A DNA stretch of 64,000 bases from Grammothele lineata. Lineage: Eukaryota; Basidiomycota; Agaricomycetes; Polyporales; Polyporaceae. Location of the stretch: contig NDFF03000007.1 in the NCBI GenBank assembly GCA_002150815.3, positions 248,001-312,000 of the forward strand, written 5' to 3'. Below the pieces are notes generated by a model that saw only the letters and a list, made by a program, of their open reading frames with translations, made no database searches and was not told the DNA's origin. Of this stretch, positions 1-12,900 are shown piece after piece. The position numbers and the translations under genes were made by a program. Position 1 is the first letter of the stretch. Every line of letters begins with the position of its first letter.

Positions 1-420
1 TCAGGCCGTGAGGTACACGGTAACACCCACTAGTTCGAACCGAGGACAGATCGTTCTCACGACTGGTCTTCCAGCGCCCACAAGTGGCACAGGCAGGCAA
101 CTTGCGCAGAAAGTTGACGACATCCTAGCTGCTACGTTGTTCGAGTAGGCTATCATTGTTCGCAGCGATGATATGTCTCTGACAAGAAATCTTGTACGTG
201 CCCTCCAACAGAGTAATGGGAATGCTGTATGGATGCACAGACGGAAACTCCTACCAATACAAGAGTAGATAAGCGGGCGCAGGACCTCGTAAAGCTGAGA
301 ATAACACAATGTCGAGCATTTCGACTCGAAATTTAGCTTGTGCTGTTGATTTCCGCCAACAACTTGTCATCATCAGCCCAATCGGCCGCGAACGCCTACA
401 AAAATCCGATCAACACACCT
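1..420. other. Region without a firm gene at the left edge
   Basis: No recognisable gene. On the minus strand an open frame of 102 codons runs from 309 down to 1. Its last third, read from about 145 down to 97, resembles a plus-strand stretch near 40,966-41,010: 10 of 15 codons encode the same residue (shared core AARM.STF). This may be the end of a gene that continues outside the window, or a shared repeat. The 3' end of the RNase H1 gene lies at 421. Confidence 0.3.
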
Positions 421-1657
421 TCAATCGTTCTCAATGGAGGTTCGCACACATACCTCCAGATCTGCCTGCGAGACTTGTGTCACGACTTCCGCTTTGGGCA
501 CTGCCACCAGCTGGAGAGAGATTGTAGATAGTCAGCGCACGAACGACGAATCAACTTAAACATAACGCTCACCTCTTCCGGGACGTCATCCGCAAGCTCA
601 GTAATCAACGTATCCCAATCCCGCTCCTCAAGCGGCTCCATCGTCGCGCCATAGTTCGCGAGGACGTCCGCGCCCTCGTTCCCCTCTATCCCTGCATGTC
701 CCGGGACGTATTGCAGATGCACCTTCTGCCCGCGGCGCGCGCGGAGGTCGAGGAGCGCGGAGAGGTAGCGGATGAGTGGGGCGTTCTTGACGGGTTGGCC
801 GGTGGAGGAGCGGAAGTTGTTCTTGAGCCATTTGGGGAGCCATTCGCGGAAGCCTGGACGCGCGTGCGCAGGGCGAAGATAAGAGACGTGGAAGTGAAAA
901 GGGTAGGTTTGGCGTACAACTAATACTGTACTTAGAGTCAGTCTTGATAAGAAGTGGTTTCTTCGAGTGCGGCGTTGTCTCGAGCACACGCACGATCGCC
1001 TAAGTGCGCAGAAATGAGATATATGCGCATACAACAGCGGTATATACGTACTATGAGCTCCGCGCGATTGTTCGTTTGCACACCAGGACACCGCTCCGCG
1101 ATATTTCTATACACATGCAAGAAACGCGTCTGAGAATAGTCGACGGACGCGAAGCGTAGACGTACCGTGAATCATTGACACCCCACCATACGCCGATGCC
1201 GGCGACCGAACCAGCCTTGCCGTTCCCTTTGCACGCGCCATCGGAATAGACCACGTCCCAACCCGACTCGTCGTGAATGACTTCTGTCGATAGTGCGCCC
1301 CATCGCGAATCGGACGAACGTGTCTTCTCGCCTGATTTTTCGGGCTTTTCGTACGGTTTCGTTACGTGTGGCTTAGTGGTGCGGGATGTGGATGCCGCGG
1401 CGGCGGCTACCGAGGTGGATGGGACGCTGTCGGTAGCCACGCCGTTCTCCGCGAGGTAAGCCTTCGCCTGCTCTAAGGTCGGGAACTTCTTGTGTTTGTT
1501 TCCGACGTAGCCCGTCGTTTGCGCTTGGCATTCGTCCCTATGCGCGCGTCCGGTGGGTGCAGTAGATAGAACAGGGGCAGACGCACCAGGTAGCGTATAT
1601 ACCGGGAACTCGGCCGCGCGCAACGGCGTAGAAACCTGGCTTTCCGGCCTTCGGCAT
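421..1657 (-). CDS. Ribonuclease H1 (viroplasmin-like RNA-binding domain plus RNase H)
   Basis: Degrades the RNA strand of RNA-DNA hybrids (R-loops, replication primers). I resolve six exons: 1657-1587, 1537-1166, 1106-1052, 999-918, 853-573 and 510-421. The frame holds throughout and gives 316 residues. The N-terminal viroplasmin-like (HBD) domain reads FYAVARGRVPGIYATWDEC and then GYVGNKHKKF. The RNase H fold follows after a Ser/Lys/Pro-rich linker. All four catalytic acidic residues are visible: Asp in YSDGACKGN, Glu in NNRAEL, Asp in IKTDSKYS and Asp in GNEGADVLAN, with His in VPGHAG. The start is the ATG just before the viroplasmin domain; an open frame continues upstream but has no family similarity. 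No mitochondrial presequence is evident. The gene is divergent from the Trs65 gene with about 417 bp between start codons. Confidence 0.92.
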
Positions 1658-2074
1658 AGTATCTTCTCCGACAGAGAGGGCTTCGTTAGAGATAAAGCGA
1701 GCAGCGAACAAGCGGTTACGCGCGGAGGGAGTGGATGCGGGCCTGAAGTGGATGGGCGGAGCGCACAGAGCCCGCGCGAGGTGCTTAAGAGCCAGCGTCG
1801 GTCACCGCAGCAGCAGAGAAAGAGAAGAGTGCGATGTATATGTTGCGGAAGGATCAAAGATGGTTCATTGTGCTGCTGTAGGCGGGGTCGACTGAGACGA
1901 CAGGTAGTGGCGGGAGACAAGAGAGGCTGCTGCAGCGCCCGCAGCGACGGAGAGGACGCGCGCGACGCGGGCCGCGACGGACGCGATCAGCAGCACATCC
2001 TCTTGATCTCTTTCCATCTCCACTCTCGACAGTCTTCCGTCAAGCTCGCTCTCTTACACGCTTGCGCCGGGGGA
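1658..2074. promoter_or_regulatory. Divergent intergenic region between RNase H1 and Trs65
   Basis: 417 bp shared upstream region of two divergently transcribed housekeeping genes. It is GC-rich with runs of CAG and CGC. I see no clear TATA box, consistent with housekeeping promoters. A minus-strand frame reads through it without family similarity. Confidence 0.4.
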
Positions 2075-5000
2075 ATGTCCAGCTATGAAGACCTATTTGA
2101 AGCTAGTGTTCTTGAGGTGATCGCGCCGCCGCCATCGCTCGAATTCCCCGCAGACTACACGGGCGACAAGGCGGCGGAATGGCTCGCTCGCATGCGCCAG
2201 TCAGAGGTGGATAGGAAGACGGCTTTCTTCGGTATGTTTCGCTTTCTTGTATCATTCTCATGCTCTGAGTTCCCTGCGCGAAGACGAGAACTTGGACTTC
2301 CTCCTCGCCGTCCGCCTCCCGCCGCCTGGCGACCAGGACCTCACGAACCCCGATCCGCTCCCGGCCTCGCACTTGCTCTCTTTCCTCGCACACCTCCAAA
2401 TCACCTATGAGACCGCGTATATCTCTCCTTCTGCCAACGCGCCCGACCCCATCAATCCCTCGCGCTTGTCTATGCCCCCACCGCGCAACAGTTCCATGCA
2501 ACGCAACAGGTCCGGCCCTCTCCTGGGTGGACACCCGTCCATCTTTCCTCCTCACACGCCCAATCCGATCCCGTCTGCGGCCAACGCAGATCTTCAGTAC
2601 GTCCAGTCTCAAGGGACGCCGCTTGTGTCCGCCATCTGGGGCGAGTCTAAGGAACCTAACAAGGAGGCGTTCGCGCTCCTCTGGGACGCAGAGGAGAAGG
2701 AATGGTTAGCTGTCTACAAGATGTCGATCCTTGTACGTGAGTAAACGTTTGATTGCTTTCTTATCCTTCTTCGTCGGACGACTAGATTCGTATGCATCCG
2801 AAGGAGTTTGATTTCACATGCTGGACGCACTTATCCCGTGTGCTAACGGCTGCACGCAGTCTTCATGATCACCAAAGTCCCTGATCCTCTGCTGGCCATC
2901 ACTGTATCCACAACATTGCGACACAGGCCGCTCGCCGTGACACCTCCTAGGAAGACTCTTGCCGCTCTCATAGACGCAGCGGGCGGGCTCAAGTCGGGAA
3001 CAGAACGCGTCATGTCTCCCGTCAAGCCCAACGGAGCGAACGACGATCAGAATCAGTACGACAGCGACACTGACGATGAGATCCTTACCGGACTGCAGGA
3101 GGTCAACCTGCTCGAGGGTCTAGCCACCGGTGCGTGGACGAGTTCGTTATATACCTCCGTACTCGCCTCTGACGCTTAGCATCCCTAGGACCAACCTTCA
3201 CTGACCCCAACAAGCGGTTGTCCCTACCGTCAACGCGTCTGGGCTCAACCACGCGCATGCACGCGTTCTCCCTCCCTCCCGCTCCCACCGTCGCTTCGGC
3301 AGAAACCCCCGTTCCGTATTCTAGCGGTTTGGCATCCGACGGTGGCGGAAACCTCCCTCGCGCTGCGACACTGCGCAAGTCGTTCCGCAAGACTCTCAAG
3401 ATGCACCAGGGCTTCCGCGTGCGCATGCGCACCGTCTTCGTGCCGTACTTCCTCCTCCCGCAGGACTCGCAGAACGGCAAGACGCACAAGCCGCGCAAGA
3501 CGTCCGGCGACGGCGTCGATTCCTCTGACTCCGAGTCAGACGTAGACGAAGACATCCTCGAGGAGCGCGAACAGCGCGAAGCCGGGAACGAAGAACACAC
3601 CGTCGTGCTCAGCGTCGAAGTCGAGAACCTCTTCGCCGGCTCTTCCCCGCCCTCGTACTCCTTCGAGCTCGAGCGCGTCGACGTCTCGATCAGCGGGAGC
3701 GGCGCGCGCGCGTCCTTCATCGGCTGGGGCGCGCGCGGGGCGGACGCGTTCCCGATGCAGATCGGCCCGCGCGAGCAGATGAACCTGCTCTACGCGGTGT
3801 CGTTCCTCCGCGGGCCCGAGGCGGACGAGTTCTCGCTCGCGCGGCGCCCGCACGGGGCGGACAAGAGGAGCAGCGTTGTGGAGGAGCTCCAGCGCGCGGT
3901 GACGATCCACCTCATCGTGCGGCCGTACGAGAGGACGGATGGAGAGAGGTTCTTCCCTACGGATACGTACCCGTCGAGGTGGAACTGTGTGCTTGACCTC
4001 GCGTCGTCGAGCGTCACGGATCAGCGCCGAAGAGCTCAAGAGGAGGAAATCGGGGACGACGAGGATCAAGAGTACTTCGTTATGCCGACGCCCGCATCGC
4101 CGTTCCCCACCGCGCCCCTCGCGCCTCCTACTCGGTCGCTGACCCCGCTCACGACGAAGAGCGCGGTAATTCCGCTGACGGCAGTCGCAGGCAGCAAGCG
4201 GCACACATTCTCTGCATTCGAGACGACCCCGATCTCCGAGTACGCGCGGATGCCCAAGTCGCCGATGAACTATGCAAGCCCGACTGCAATGCTCAACCCC
4301 GCGAACCAGCCCCCTCCCCCCCCCCTCAACTCGAGCCCGACCCCGACGGGCCAGACACTCAACATCCCCCAGCGCGCATCCTACATCCCGCCCTCCGTCG
4401 CCTTCCAAGCGAGCTTCCCACGCTCCCCAACGACGTACGACGCGCCCACGAGCCCGCCGCTCCCTCTCCCGCCCATCAACCCCCTCACAGGCATCGCAAC
4501 CCAAATGCTACTCAGCCCCGACGGCGGCGGCCCAAGCTCCGGCTCGCTCACCGCCATGGCGCCGGGGGGCAGCCCCGACTCGCTCGTCCCCCCACGCACC
4601 CCCGCATACCCCGCGTACCCAACCTCGCCCGCGCCCCCGCCCGCGACGCCCTTCTGGCAGACGCCCATCGCACAGCAGTCCGGTGCGGGCGCGGTCGGGC
4701 CGAGTGTCGAGATCAGGCGAGAGCGGGGAGGGGGGGTGCCGCAGACCCCGGGCCCGACTGTGGGCGGGTTCTTTGGGGGCCTGGCGAACCCGATGGGGGC
4801 GCTGCAGCAGATCGCGGAGGACGGGGTCGTCGAGCCCGAGCGGCCTGGGGCGCTTTCCATCAGGACGGGAGGCGGGGGCGGGGGCGGAGGTGGAAGCGGG
4901 AGGGCGGAGCGCGCGATGGGGGGAGAGCCGATCGTGGTGTCTGTCGGGCTGCATCCGACGCCGCCTCGCGCGGGGCGTAAGGCGAACGGGAAGGCGCACG

Positions 5001-5511
5001 TGCATGTCCATGGGGGGACGGGGGAGCTGTACCCGCTCGAGCAGTTCACGCTGGACATCTTCGTGTTCAACCAGTCGTCGTGGACTCGACGCTTCGAGGT
5101 GAGCTACCCGGAGGAGAGGCGCCGGCGGCGGAAGACGAAGAAGGAGAGGGAGCGAGAGGGCGTGGGCAGGGGAGAGCAGCAGCCGCCCGGGATTATTCCT
5201 CTGGAGAATCGTGTAAGAATCGGGTGAGTGCGATGGTTCGTTGCGTGTGTGGAGGGGGTGCGGGACTGACGACGAATTGCTGCAGGCCGCTGCTGCCGTC
5301 GACGTGCCAGTCCGTTCGGATGGACTTCCTTGCGTTGGCCCCTGGCGTGCACTCGATCGATACGCTGGTCTTGACGGACGTGCAGAGCGGCTACTCGATG
5401 CATCTCCGGTGAGCTCTCTCATATCCCTGGTGACTGCGATCGAGTGCTTAACGTTGGTGCAGAAACGTCATTGACATCATCGTGCATGAACCAGTACCTA
5501 AGGATAACTAG
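2075..5511 (+). CDS. TRS65: TRAPP II subunit Trs65-like trafficking protein
   Basis: Likely the fungal-specific TRAPP II subunit acting in Golgi and endosome vesicle tethering as part of the Rab exchange-factor complex. Exon 1 runs 2075-2231 and is joined to 2284 (reading KTAFFDENLDFLLAV). The next exon ends at 2736, and several small introns follow near 2740-2860, 3130-3190, 5224-5285 and 5410-5460. The protein is about 1,000 residues. Its middle holds an Ig-like segment (VVLSVEVENLFAG, then FPMQIGPREQMNLLYAVSFL) followed by a very long Pro/Ser/Gly-rich low-complexity stretch (about 4,080-4,950). The C-terminal Ig-like domain includes LEQFTLDIFVFNQSSWTRRF and ends FLALAPGVHSIDTLVLTDVQ, GYSMHLR and IDIIVHEPVPKDN, the most conserved Trs65 region. 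It is longer than yeast Trs65 because of the disordered insert. The family call rests on the C-terminal block. Confidence 0.78.
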
Positions 5512-5823
5512 CTGTACACCGTAACTTATTGCTCTTGACATTTTGTTTCACCCCGCCTACAATGTCTGCTGGGCGAGACATGATTGCGGGACGAGCGCGA
5601 GTAGAGCTTGGTGAGGGGGCTGAGTCCTCTTATCACGTGTGGGAGGGTTATGTAATCCAAATTTTCGAAAGCACTTGGGCGCCTAACAGATTGGCTGGGA
5701 CTCGCAGCCGGGGCGTGCTGAGCCGTGCTCCTCTTCGCTCTCGGACTCTCCGCCATCCTCTTCGTCCTTCCGGCTACCTTCGCCCTCCTTTCGCTCTTTT
5801 GATCAGTGAAAGAGCCAGCCAAA
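5512..5823. promoter_or_regulatory. Intergenic region upstream of NOG1
   Basis: 312 bp between the Trs65 stop and the Nog1 start, in tandem orientation. A pyrimidine-rich tract with TCTTCG and CCTTCG blocks lies at about 5,730-5,800 just before the ATG, as is common for highly expressed basidiomycete genes. No gene is seen; antisense frames here have no similarity. Confidence 0.35.
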
Positions 5824-8284
5824 ATGTCGACGAGCGGGCTCAAGGCGATTGCGCCGGTGCCGAAGGCATCGGACTTTCTCGACATCGTCCTCTCCAAGAC
5901 GCAGCGCAAGACCCCTACCGTATGTCCATACTTCCCCGCTTGGGTCGGCATATGTTCTGACATCGTGCGCGCAGGTCATCCACAAAAACTTCAAGATCAG
6001 CCGTATCCGCAACTTCTATATGCGCAAGGTCAAGTTCACTCAGGACTCTTTCGACGAGAAGCTCGGCGCGATCCTCGAAGAGTTCCCTATCATCGATGTG
6101 AGTTTTCTGTCGCTGTATGGGCGGATATGGGGTGGGATATGGAGCCGTTGTGCAGGATGTTAGCAGGCGGATGGCGGGAATGGGCTGTAAGTTCGGGCGA
6201 AGGTGCGGATTCTGATACTTCCCCTCTCAGGACCTCCACCCTTTCCTCTCCTCCCTCCTCAACGTCCTTTACGACAAAAACCACTACAAGCTCGCTCTTG
6301 GCCAGCTTCGCACCGCTCGCCATCTCATCGACCAAGTTGCCAAGGATTATGTCCGTCTTCTCAAGTTTGGCGACAGTCTCTACCGCTGCAAGCAGCTTAA
6401 GCGTGCCGCCCTCGGTCGTATGGCCACTATCATGAAGCGCCAGAACGAGGCTCTCGAGTTCCTCGAGGAGGTCCGCAAACATATCTCCCGTCTCCCCGCA
6501 ATCGACCCTACCGCACGCACCCTGCTCATCTGCGGCTATCCCAACGTCGGCAAGTCTTCCTTCCTTAACAAGGTCACCCGCGCGGACGTCGACGTCCAGC
6601 CGTATGCCTTCACCACCAAGTCCCTCTTCGTCGGCCATCTCGACTACCGCTACATGCGGTGGCAGGTCATCGACACCCCCGGTATCCTCGACCATCCTCT
6701 CGAAGAGATGAACAACATCGAGATGCAGAGCATCACCGCGCTCGCGCATCTCAAAGCGTGCGTGCTCTACTTCATGGACCTCTCCGAGCAGTGCGGGTAC
6801 TCGGTCGAGGCGCAATGCCAGCTCTACCACGCCATCAAGCCCCTCTTCGCGAACAAACCCACCGTGCTCGTCCTCAACAAGGCCGACGTCGCGCGCCTCG
6901 ACGACCTTGCGCCCGAGCGCCGCGCGCTCGTCGACGAGATCATCAACGCCGAAGGCGTCCGGCACGTCCAAGTCTCGTGCTACACCGACGAGGGCGTCAC
7001 GATCCTCAAGACGAACGCCTGCGATGCGCTCCTCGAGCACCGCGTCGACACGAAGCTCAAGGGCAACAAGGTCAACGCGATCCTCAACCGCCTGCACGTC
7101 GCGCAGCCGAAGCCGCGCGACGATGTCGTTCGCGAGCCGTTCATCCCCGACGCCGTCAAGGGCCGCAAGAAGTACGACAAGGAGGACCCGGAGCGCCGCC
7201 GTCTCGAGCGCGATGTCGAGGCCGAGGAGGGTGGAGCCGGCGTGTACAACATCAACCTCAAGAGTACGTCGTCTCGTCGTGTCTATCCCCCTTTACTCAT
7301 CGTTTCACGCAGAGAACTACATGCTCGAGAACGACGAGTGGAAGAGCGACATTATACCGGAGATCATGGACGGCAAGAACATTGCCGACTTCATCGACCC
7401 CGACATCCTCGAGAAGCTGGACGCGCTCGAACGCGAAGAGGAGAAGCTAGAGGCCGACGGTTTCTACGACTCCGGGTCAGACATGGTACGCCCCTCCCCC
7501 TCTCCCGCCCTCCGCGCCCATACTAACTCCGCATCCTCCCAGTTCGACTCCGACGACGAGCGCGACGCGGCCGCGATGAAAGTCTCCCGCGCGAAGAAGC
7601 TCGTCTCGCAGAACACGAAGAAAGCAATGAAGAACCGCGCCGCGCTCCCCCGCACCGCGGGCCTCCGCACGCTCTCGGAGCTCACGTCCGAGATGACCAA
7701 GGCCGGGCTCGACCCCAGCCGGATCCAGGAGCGCGCCGAGATGCTCGCGAAGGTCGCTGGGGCAAAGCGGAAGCGGATGCGCAACGAGGAGGCGGAGGAG
7801 GCGGAGATGGACGTCGACGTGGACGCGGAGATGGGCGAGGACGACGGCGGGGCAGAGGGCGAGTGGATGGACGTCGACGGTGAGGAAGCGCCTAGGCTGA
7901 AGAGGGCGAAAGCGAACTCGGGCGCGGTCGTCGCCAAGGGGTCGAGGCAGCCCCGCTCAAATCGTCAGCTCGCGGGCTTGCGCGACGAGGCGGTACGTCT
8001 GTTTGGCTTTACGCTTGTCGCTTCGCTTCGAGAGGCGCTCATGTGTTTGCTTTGTGCCCGCAGCAAGCATCCAAAGCGACGAAGCTGCGGAACCTCGGGC
8101 AGAGAGGGCGCAATATGCATGCGCGCGCGGGCGAGGCCGACCGCGCGATCAAGACCAAAATGGTGAGTCTCGCTTTGCCCTTAATGCACCGTCAGTGAAC
8201 GTCTACTTACGTTGTGTGTGTGTGTTGCAGCCCAAACACCTGTTCGCGGGCAAGCGGAAGGCGGGCAAGACGGACCGGCGATAG
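5824..8284 (+). CDS. NOG1: Nucleolar GTP-binding protein 1 (60S ribosome assembly GTPase)
   Basis: GTPase of pre-60S ribosomal particles, acting in nucleolus and nucleoplasm. The N-terminal NOG1 domain starts [20 protein letters not shown] and continues after a small intron with [20 protein letters not shown]. The GTPase motifs are intact: G1 [11 protein letters not shown]3 [11 protein letters not shown] and G4 VLNKADV, all in the large exon around 6,420-7,260. The conserved [35 protein letters not shown] block follows. The C-terminus is basic and acidic low complexity with nuclear-localisation-like clusters (KRKRMR, KRAK) and ends [15 protein letters not shown]. There are about seven exons, with introns near 5,920-5,975, 6,098-6,230, 7,264-7,312, 7,485-7,542, 7,993-8,063 and 8,163-8,230. 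Length is normal for the family. Confidence 0.96.
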
Positions 8285-9989
8285 GCCGTGTTCGTATGGT
8301 GTATATTCTGGATGTTGTTGTTATTTTTCACTCAGCTGCTGTATTGTATGTCTCGACTGTTATGACTTTTCTGCTACCGGCGACACATGGGCTCGCTTTT
8401 CGCCAACAACGAACATCTGTTACGATGTCCTTCCGCCACGAATTATCAGCTTCACCGCCCTGACCGTCGCAGAGGGTGTTTCTAGTCCGCTCGAGCTCGG
8501 CATATTCCTTTAGACGCCCATCTCAGGCGCCGCGCGACGTGACTCCGAGACGTCGACTGGATTGTTGCGCGCACCATCACTATGCCTCGACTCACCTGCC
8601 CCTTGCTCTAGTCTCTAGTCGGCATGCACTGCGTTATTGGGATGCAACTTTCATTCCCACGCCCAGATCTTAGAGATCGCCACTCTTAAGGTCAGGACAT
8701 TGTGGTGCCAAGTCGCACGTTTTCTCATGGTACTCAATCGCTCTCCTGGAGAACGTAGATGAGACAGTTGAGGTGCACTGTTGGCAACCTGCTAGTGACC
8801 GGTAAAATGAAGGCTGAGAACATTCGTGCTAATTCATTTGCCCTACGTGGTCCCTAACGGCTCAGCTGTCAGTGGAGGTGGTGCCGTTCAAATGGCATTA
8901 CGGAACTTCTAGTCGCTTTGGGTAGACTCTATCAAAACATGTAGTCCCTGGCTCATGCGAACGTGATCATCTTTGGTAGAACCAACTTTATCGAACGCCA
9001 GAAGCCGTCCAATATGAGTGCGGCCACACGTGAAGCCTACGAGGATCTTCGCAGCCCCGAATCACGACTCGGAGTCATCCCTCTACCGGTGAGATATCTC
9101 ATGCGTACTATCTCATACCTTTTTCACCGTGTTGAGAGCGGATGGGGACGAATATACGGCGACTCTGACCCAACCTCTAAATACAGTGTTTGTCGAATTC
9201 CGCCTCGCCGCAAAACCCCGGTTTGAGACGTCTGATGAGCTAGAATCGACAAAATGTGTCTTAACGGACTCGTTCATGTTTCTAGCTTCTCCCCGGCTTG
9301 TAGTACATGCACCGGTTGGCTTGCTTAGTCTGGGATGATAAAATCCAGCGTGCAGACGGGGGTCTCAGTGTGAGGTACGCTCGGACGTTTTCCCTCGCCC
9401 TACCACCGCCCGCGAAGAATATACTACCTTCACTGCTCGCACAAAGGGAAGTAACGTTCGTATTGAAACGAGGCGTCTCTACCCTGCGGCGCTTTGCTAT
9501 GGGTACGTTTCCCACAGATGTCCGGTCCAACTGTCACTTGAGATGAAGCAGTTCGCACGCCGGTCCACCACGTTGACACAGCGCGTGAGACCTGATACAA
9601 TTACCCCAATCTCGAGATTGGTGGAAGGTGCAGGACATCAAACTTGAAGTACAGAACCTATCTGATCCATGACTCGATTGTGGCGAGGACCTGCAATACG
9701 TGTTCACTCTCCTGTTGATGCTGAACTCACACAAATCGAGACCAGGATCATGCTCTACTAGAATGGCAGCGGCTCCTGAGAAGGTGTCATGACTGTCATT
9801 GTCTCGTTTCCGTTTCTACTCTAGTCAATTAATGAAAGACTCGTGACCTCTGGAAAACCGCAGAAGCTCCGAATTCGCGATCCGTGACTAGTCTTCGGCA
9901 ACCACGCCTTCTGCACGACTCGTGTACTTATAGAGCATAGAGCTGTAAGGAGTACGCCCTAGCGCCTTCGTTCTCTGAGTCCTGTCCTG
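8285..9989. other. Gene-poor stretch between NOG1 and the EF-hand/ZZ gene
   Basis: About 1.7 kb without a gene I can support. Short plus-strand frames exist at 8,963-9,226 and 9,129-9,338. They read SAATREAYEDLRSPESRLG and VFVEFRLAAKPRFETSDE and could be fragments of a decayed gene, but I recognise neither. Base composition is nearer 50% GC than in the neighbouring Nog1 gene, in line with non-coding or decaying sequence. Confidence 0.4.
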
Positions 9990-12900
9990 ATGGAAGCATC
10001 ACGTAGCAGACCGGATCCTACGCCTGTCCTCCCGCTCTCAGAGTGGGACGACAAGGTCAAGCGCGCAGATGAGGCTCTGGAAACCATCATCAGCAATAAA
10101 TTTACTGGCCTTTGCCTGCCTTACGGAGGTCTTAATGGTCTTAATGTATCTTAAGTCTTCTTGGGGTGCATTTTCACTCACAAATTGAGGCTGATTCAGA
10201 CAAAATAAGACGATCTCAGACGCATTCAGACGAGTTCAGGTAGATATTAAGATGTTAAGAACAACTAAGGTAAACTAAGGCAAGGTAATTTATTGCTGAT
10301 GTCATATCAGCCCACGAGGTGTCCAAAGGCGAGAAAATATGGAACAAAGCAAGTGAGTATTTAACTCTGATATAAATACGTCTGAATCTCATCTTGACCG
10401 GAACCATAAGCCAAGCCGTTTGTTAGTGCCAGCGGAAAGGGCAAAGGCATCGCAGATAGCGATACTGGGGCCGATGTGCTCCTCATTGCCAAGGATCAGA
10501 TCAGTACATTTATGGAGACTAGCAAGCTCATCGTCAAGGTTATGGATATAGCAGCGAATGCGCACCCGTGGATCAAGCGTAACTATAGCCTTTTAAGTTG
10601 TTTTCCCTCACTGACATCAGTATCTGCACTGCGACGCATAAGTCGCTGTGGACAGCTGCAAGGCCGTCCTCAAGTTGGAGCAAACTAGAAGAGACAACGA
10701 AGATAGGGTTATTACGCTGCACCTTGCCATGTGTGATATGATGCAGACACTTTCGATGTGGGTCCTTTCAACCGCTTCGTTTCAAACTCGCGGTCATACC
10801 CATTCATGCATAGGATCCGCCATTTGTCGAGAGCCTCCGTCAATGACAGCGTACCAGGCACTAAGTCGATTAAAGAGCGGCTAGAGGAACGTATGGACGC
10901 TGTGGTCGCCACGATTACGGTCTCCGCACAGCTGTGTGCCAGCTACAAGGATAGGAAGGTCATAGGTGTGTATCCCTGAAGTGGAATTTGTAGTCATCAA
11001 GCGCAATGCTTCACCGAATGCTGAAAGACGTGACCTTGATAGTTCGATACTTGACCTGCTACAAGTGGCAAGACAAGTTTACAGCGATCGCTGACGAATT
11101 TCGTGGACACAAACTCGGCATTGAAGGCGACTTACAGATTCAAAATCATCTCCTGACACATTCCATTGATGAGAGGCTCCAATCGTTGAGCAAAGATATG
11201 AACCAGCTCTTTCGAAACGTCAATAGAGCCATAGAGATCGTCTTCGAACATCTGTGCCCAAGTGAAGAGCGCGTCCTCAACAACCTCGTCCCAGCTGCAA
11301 CGGCTAGGCATGAAGTCGACCTGACTAACGACGCTGAAATATCCCGGCTTTATACAAAACTGATCATTGCCGCTAGAGGCGCCAGAGAGGGAGGAGAAAC
11401 AGATACTCTCACCAATTTACTTGGACAAGGCGATGAACAACTGACTGTGGCTGAGTTCTGCGCCGAGATCAAGAAGGACGTCTCTGAGATTATGAAAGAA
11501 AATACAACTTTCGCAGAGAAGTTCTATGCAATCCGTGACGACATTGCAGATATCAAATCCACGGTCAAGTCAGAGTCGGACCGGGTCATTGGTGTTGTTG
11601 TTCGTGGACCTCATCTGAAGATCAAGGATAAGGTAAGCAATAGTATTACACAAACTATCGCGCCACGGTGATTACCCGCTAAGCTGAATCGACTAAGGAT
11701 ATCGCCAAGATGTGGGAAGATAATGTAACACTTTCAGTATAAGAATTAGCTCGCTCTGTTGAGGGTTAACGTTGTACGAGCAGGGGTACAAAGAAAGCGT
11801 CAAGACCAAACACCTCGTCCTCGCCCTCATTGTTTATCTGCGCACAGAGCTTGAACGTCGCGCAGATGATAGCGAGACTACGGAACATCCCACGTCCGAC
11901 TCTCAGTCAGGTGACAGGGAGGATGAACGTTCTGGGATCAAGCAGTTTGTTGTCCAGCCAGACGACGAAGCTAGGACTAGCACGCCCCAAGGTTCAACCT
12001 CAACCATGCTAGAAAGTTGGGCCTTGCCTTACCTCACCGTGTCGGGTGTAAAGCCTTTGATGGAAGCTATTGACGATGACTTCTCGTCGTTTGTAACGGT
12101 CTCCGAAATGAACACATTTACGTCCGCTCGCCCTAATACATGGAGGTAGGATCTATCATATTAAAGTGACATGGTATAAACAATTTCTCATAGTTTTCTC
12201 AGCCTCGAATGCTGGGTCGCTTACTGGATGCATGGCAAGTACATCTTCGAAGTTTCCAGCTCTTTTCAAATTGTGCTGCATTGCTGATGAGGTCTCTGTA
12301 TCAAAAATATACGCCCAGGCTTCGAAATGACAGTCCAGTGGTACTTCCGTCGTATCCGGAAATTATTCAAGCAGATCAGTCACATCTCTCGAGAAGTCCT
12401 ACCGCAGAACAGGAGAACTGTACAAACCTTCATGTCTTCGTACCGGCTTCAAGATATTGAGAACATACTTTCCGGGATCAGCAGCCTGAATAAATGGTGT
12501 CATATTGTCTGGAGCCGCGACGAAGTCTTCCTTAGATTCAAAGGATATGTCACTGAGGTGGAAGGAAATATGAGAAAACGCTTAGAGAGATTCAAGTACG
12601 CCATTGATGATCAAGTGATGTTGAAGCTTATTGTTGGGGTGGGCCGTCCGGAGAAGGTAAGTGCCATTTACTATCGTCTCCCAATCCGTCCCCCCGAACT
12701 GAATATCTTGCCACTACTAGTACATGTTTCCTCTTATGTTCCTTCTATTAGAAAGAGCGGCTGCGATCTCACGGGAAGCAACGATTTCGCCAATACACCC
12801 CAGGGAGTTCTCAGCTGTTGAAGGCTCACTGAATGTCTTGCTCGCTGTTGTCAAAAATCGCGTTGAAAATCTTGGAGGCAAGTGAGAAGCAAGCTATCTA

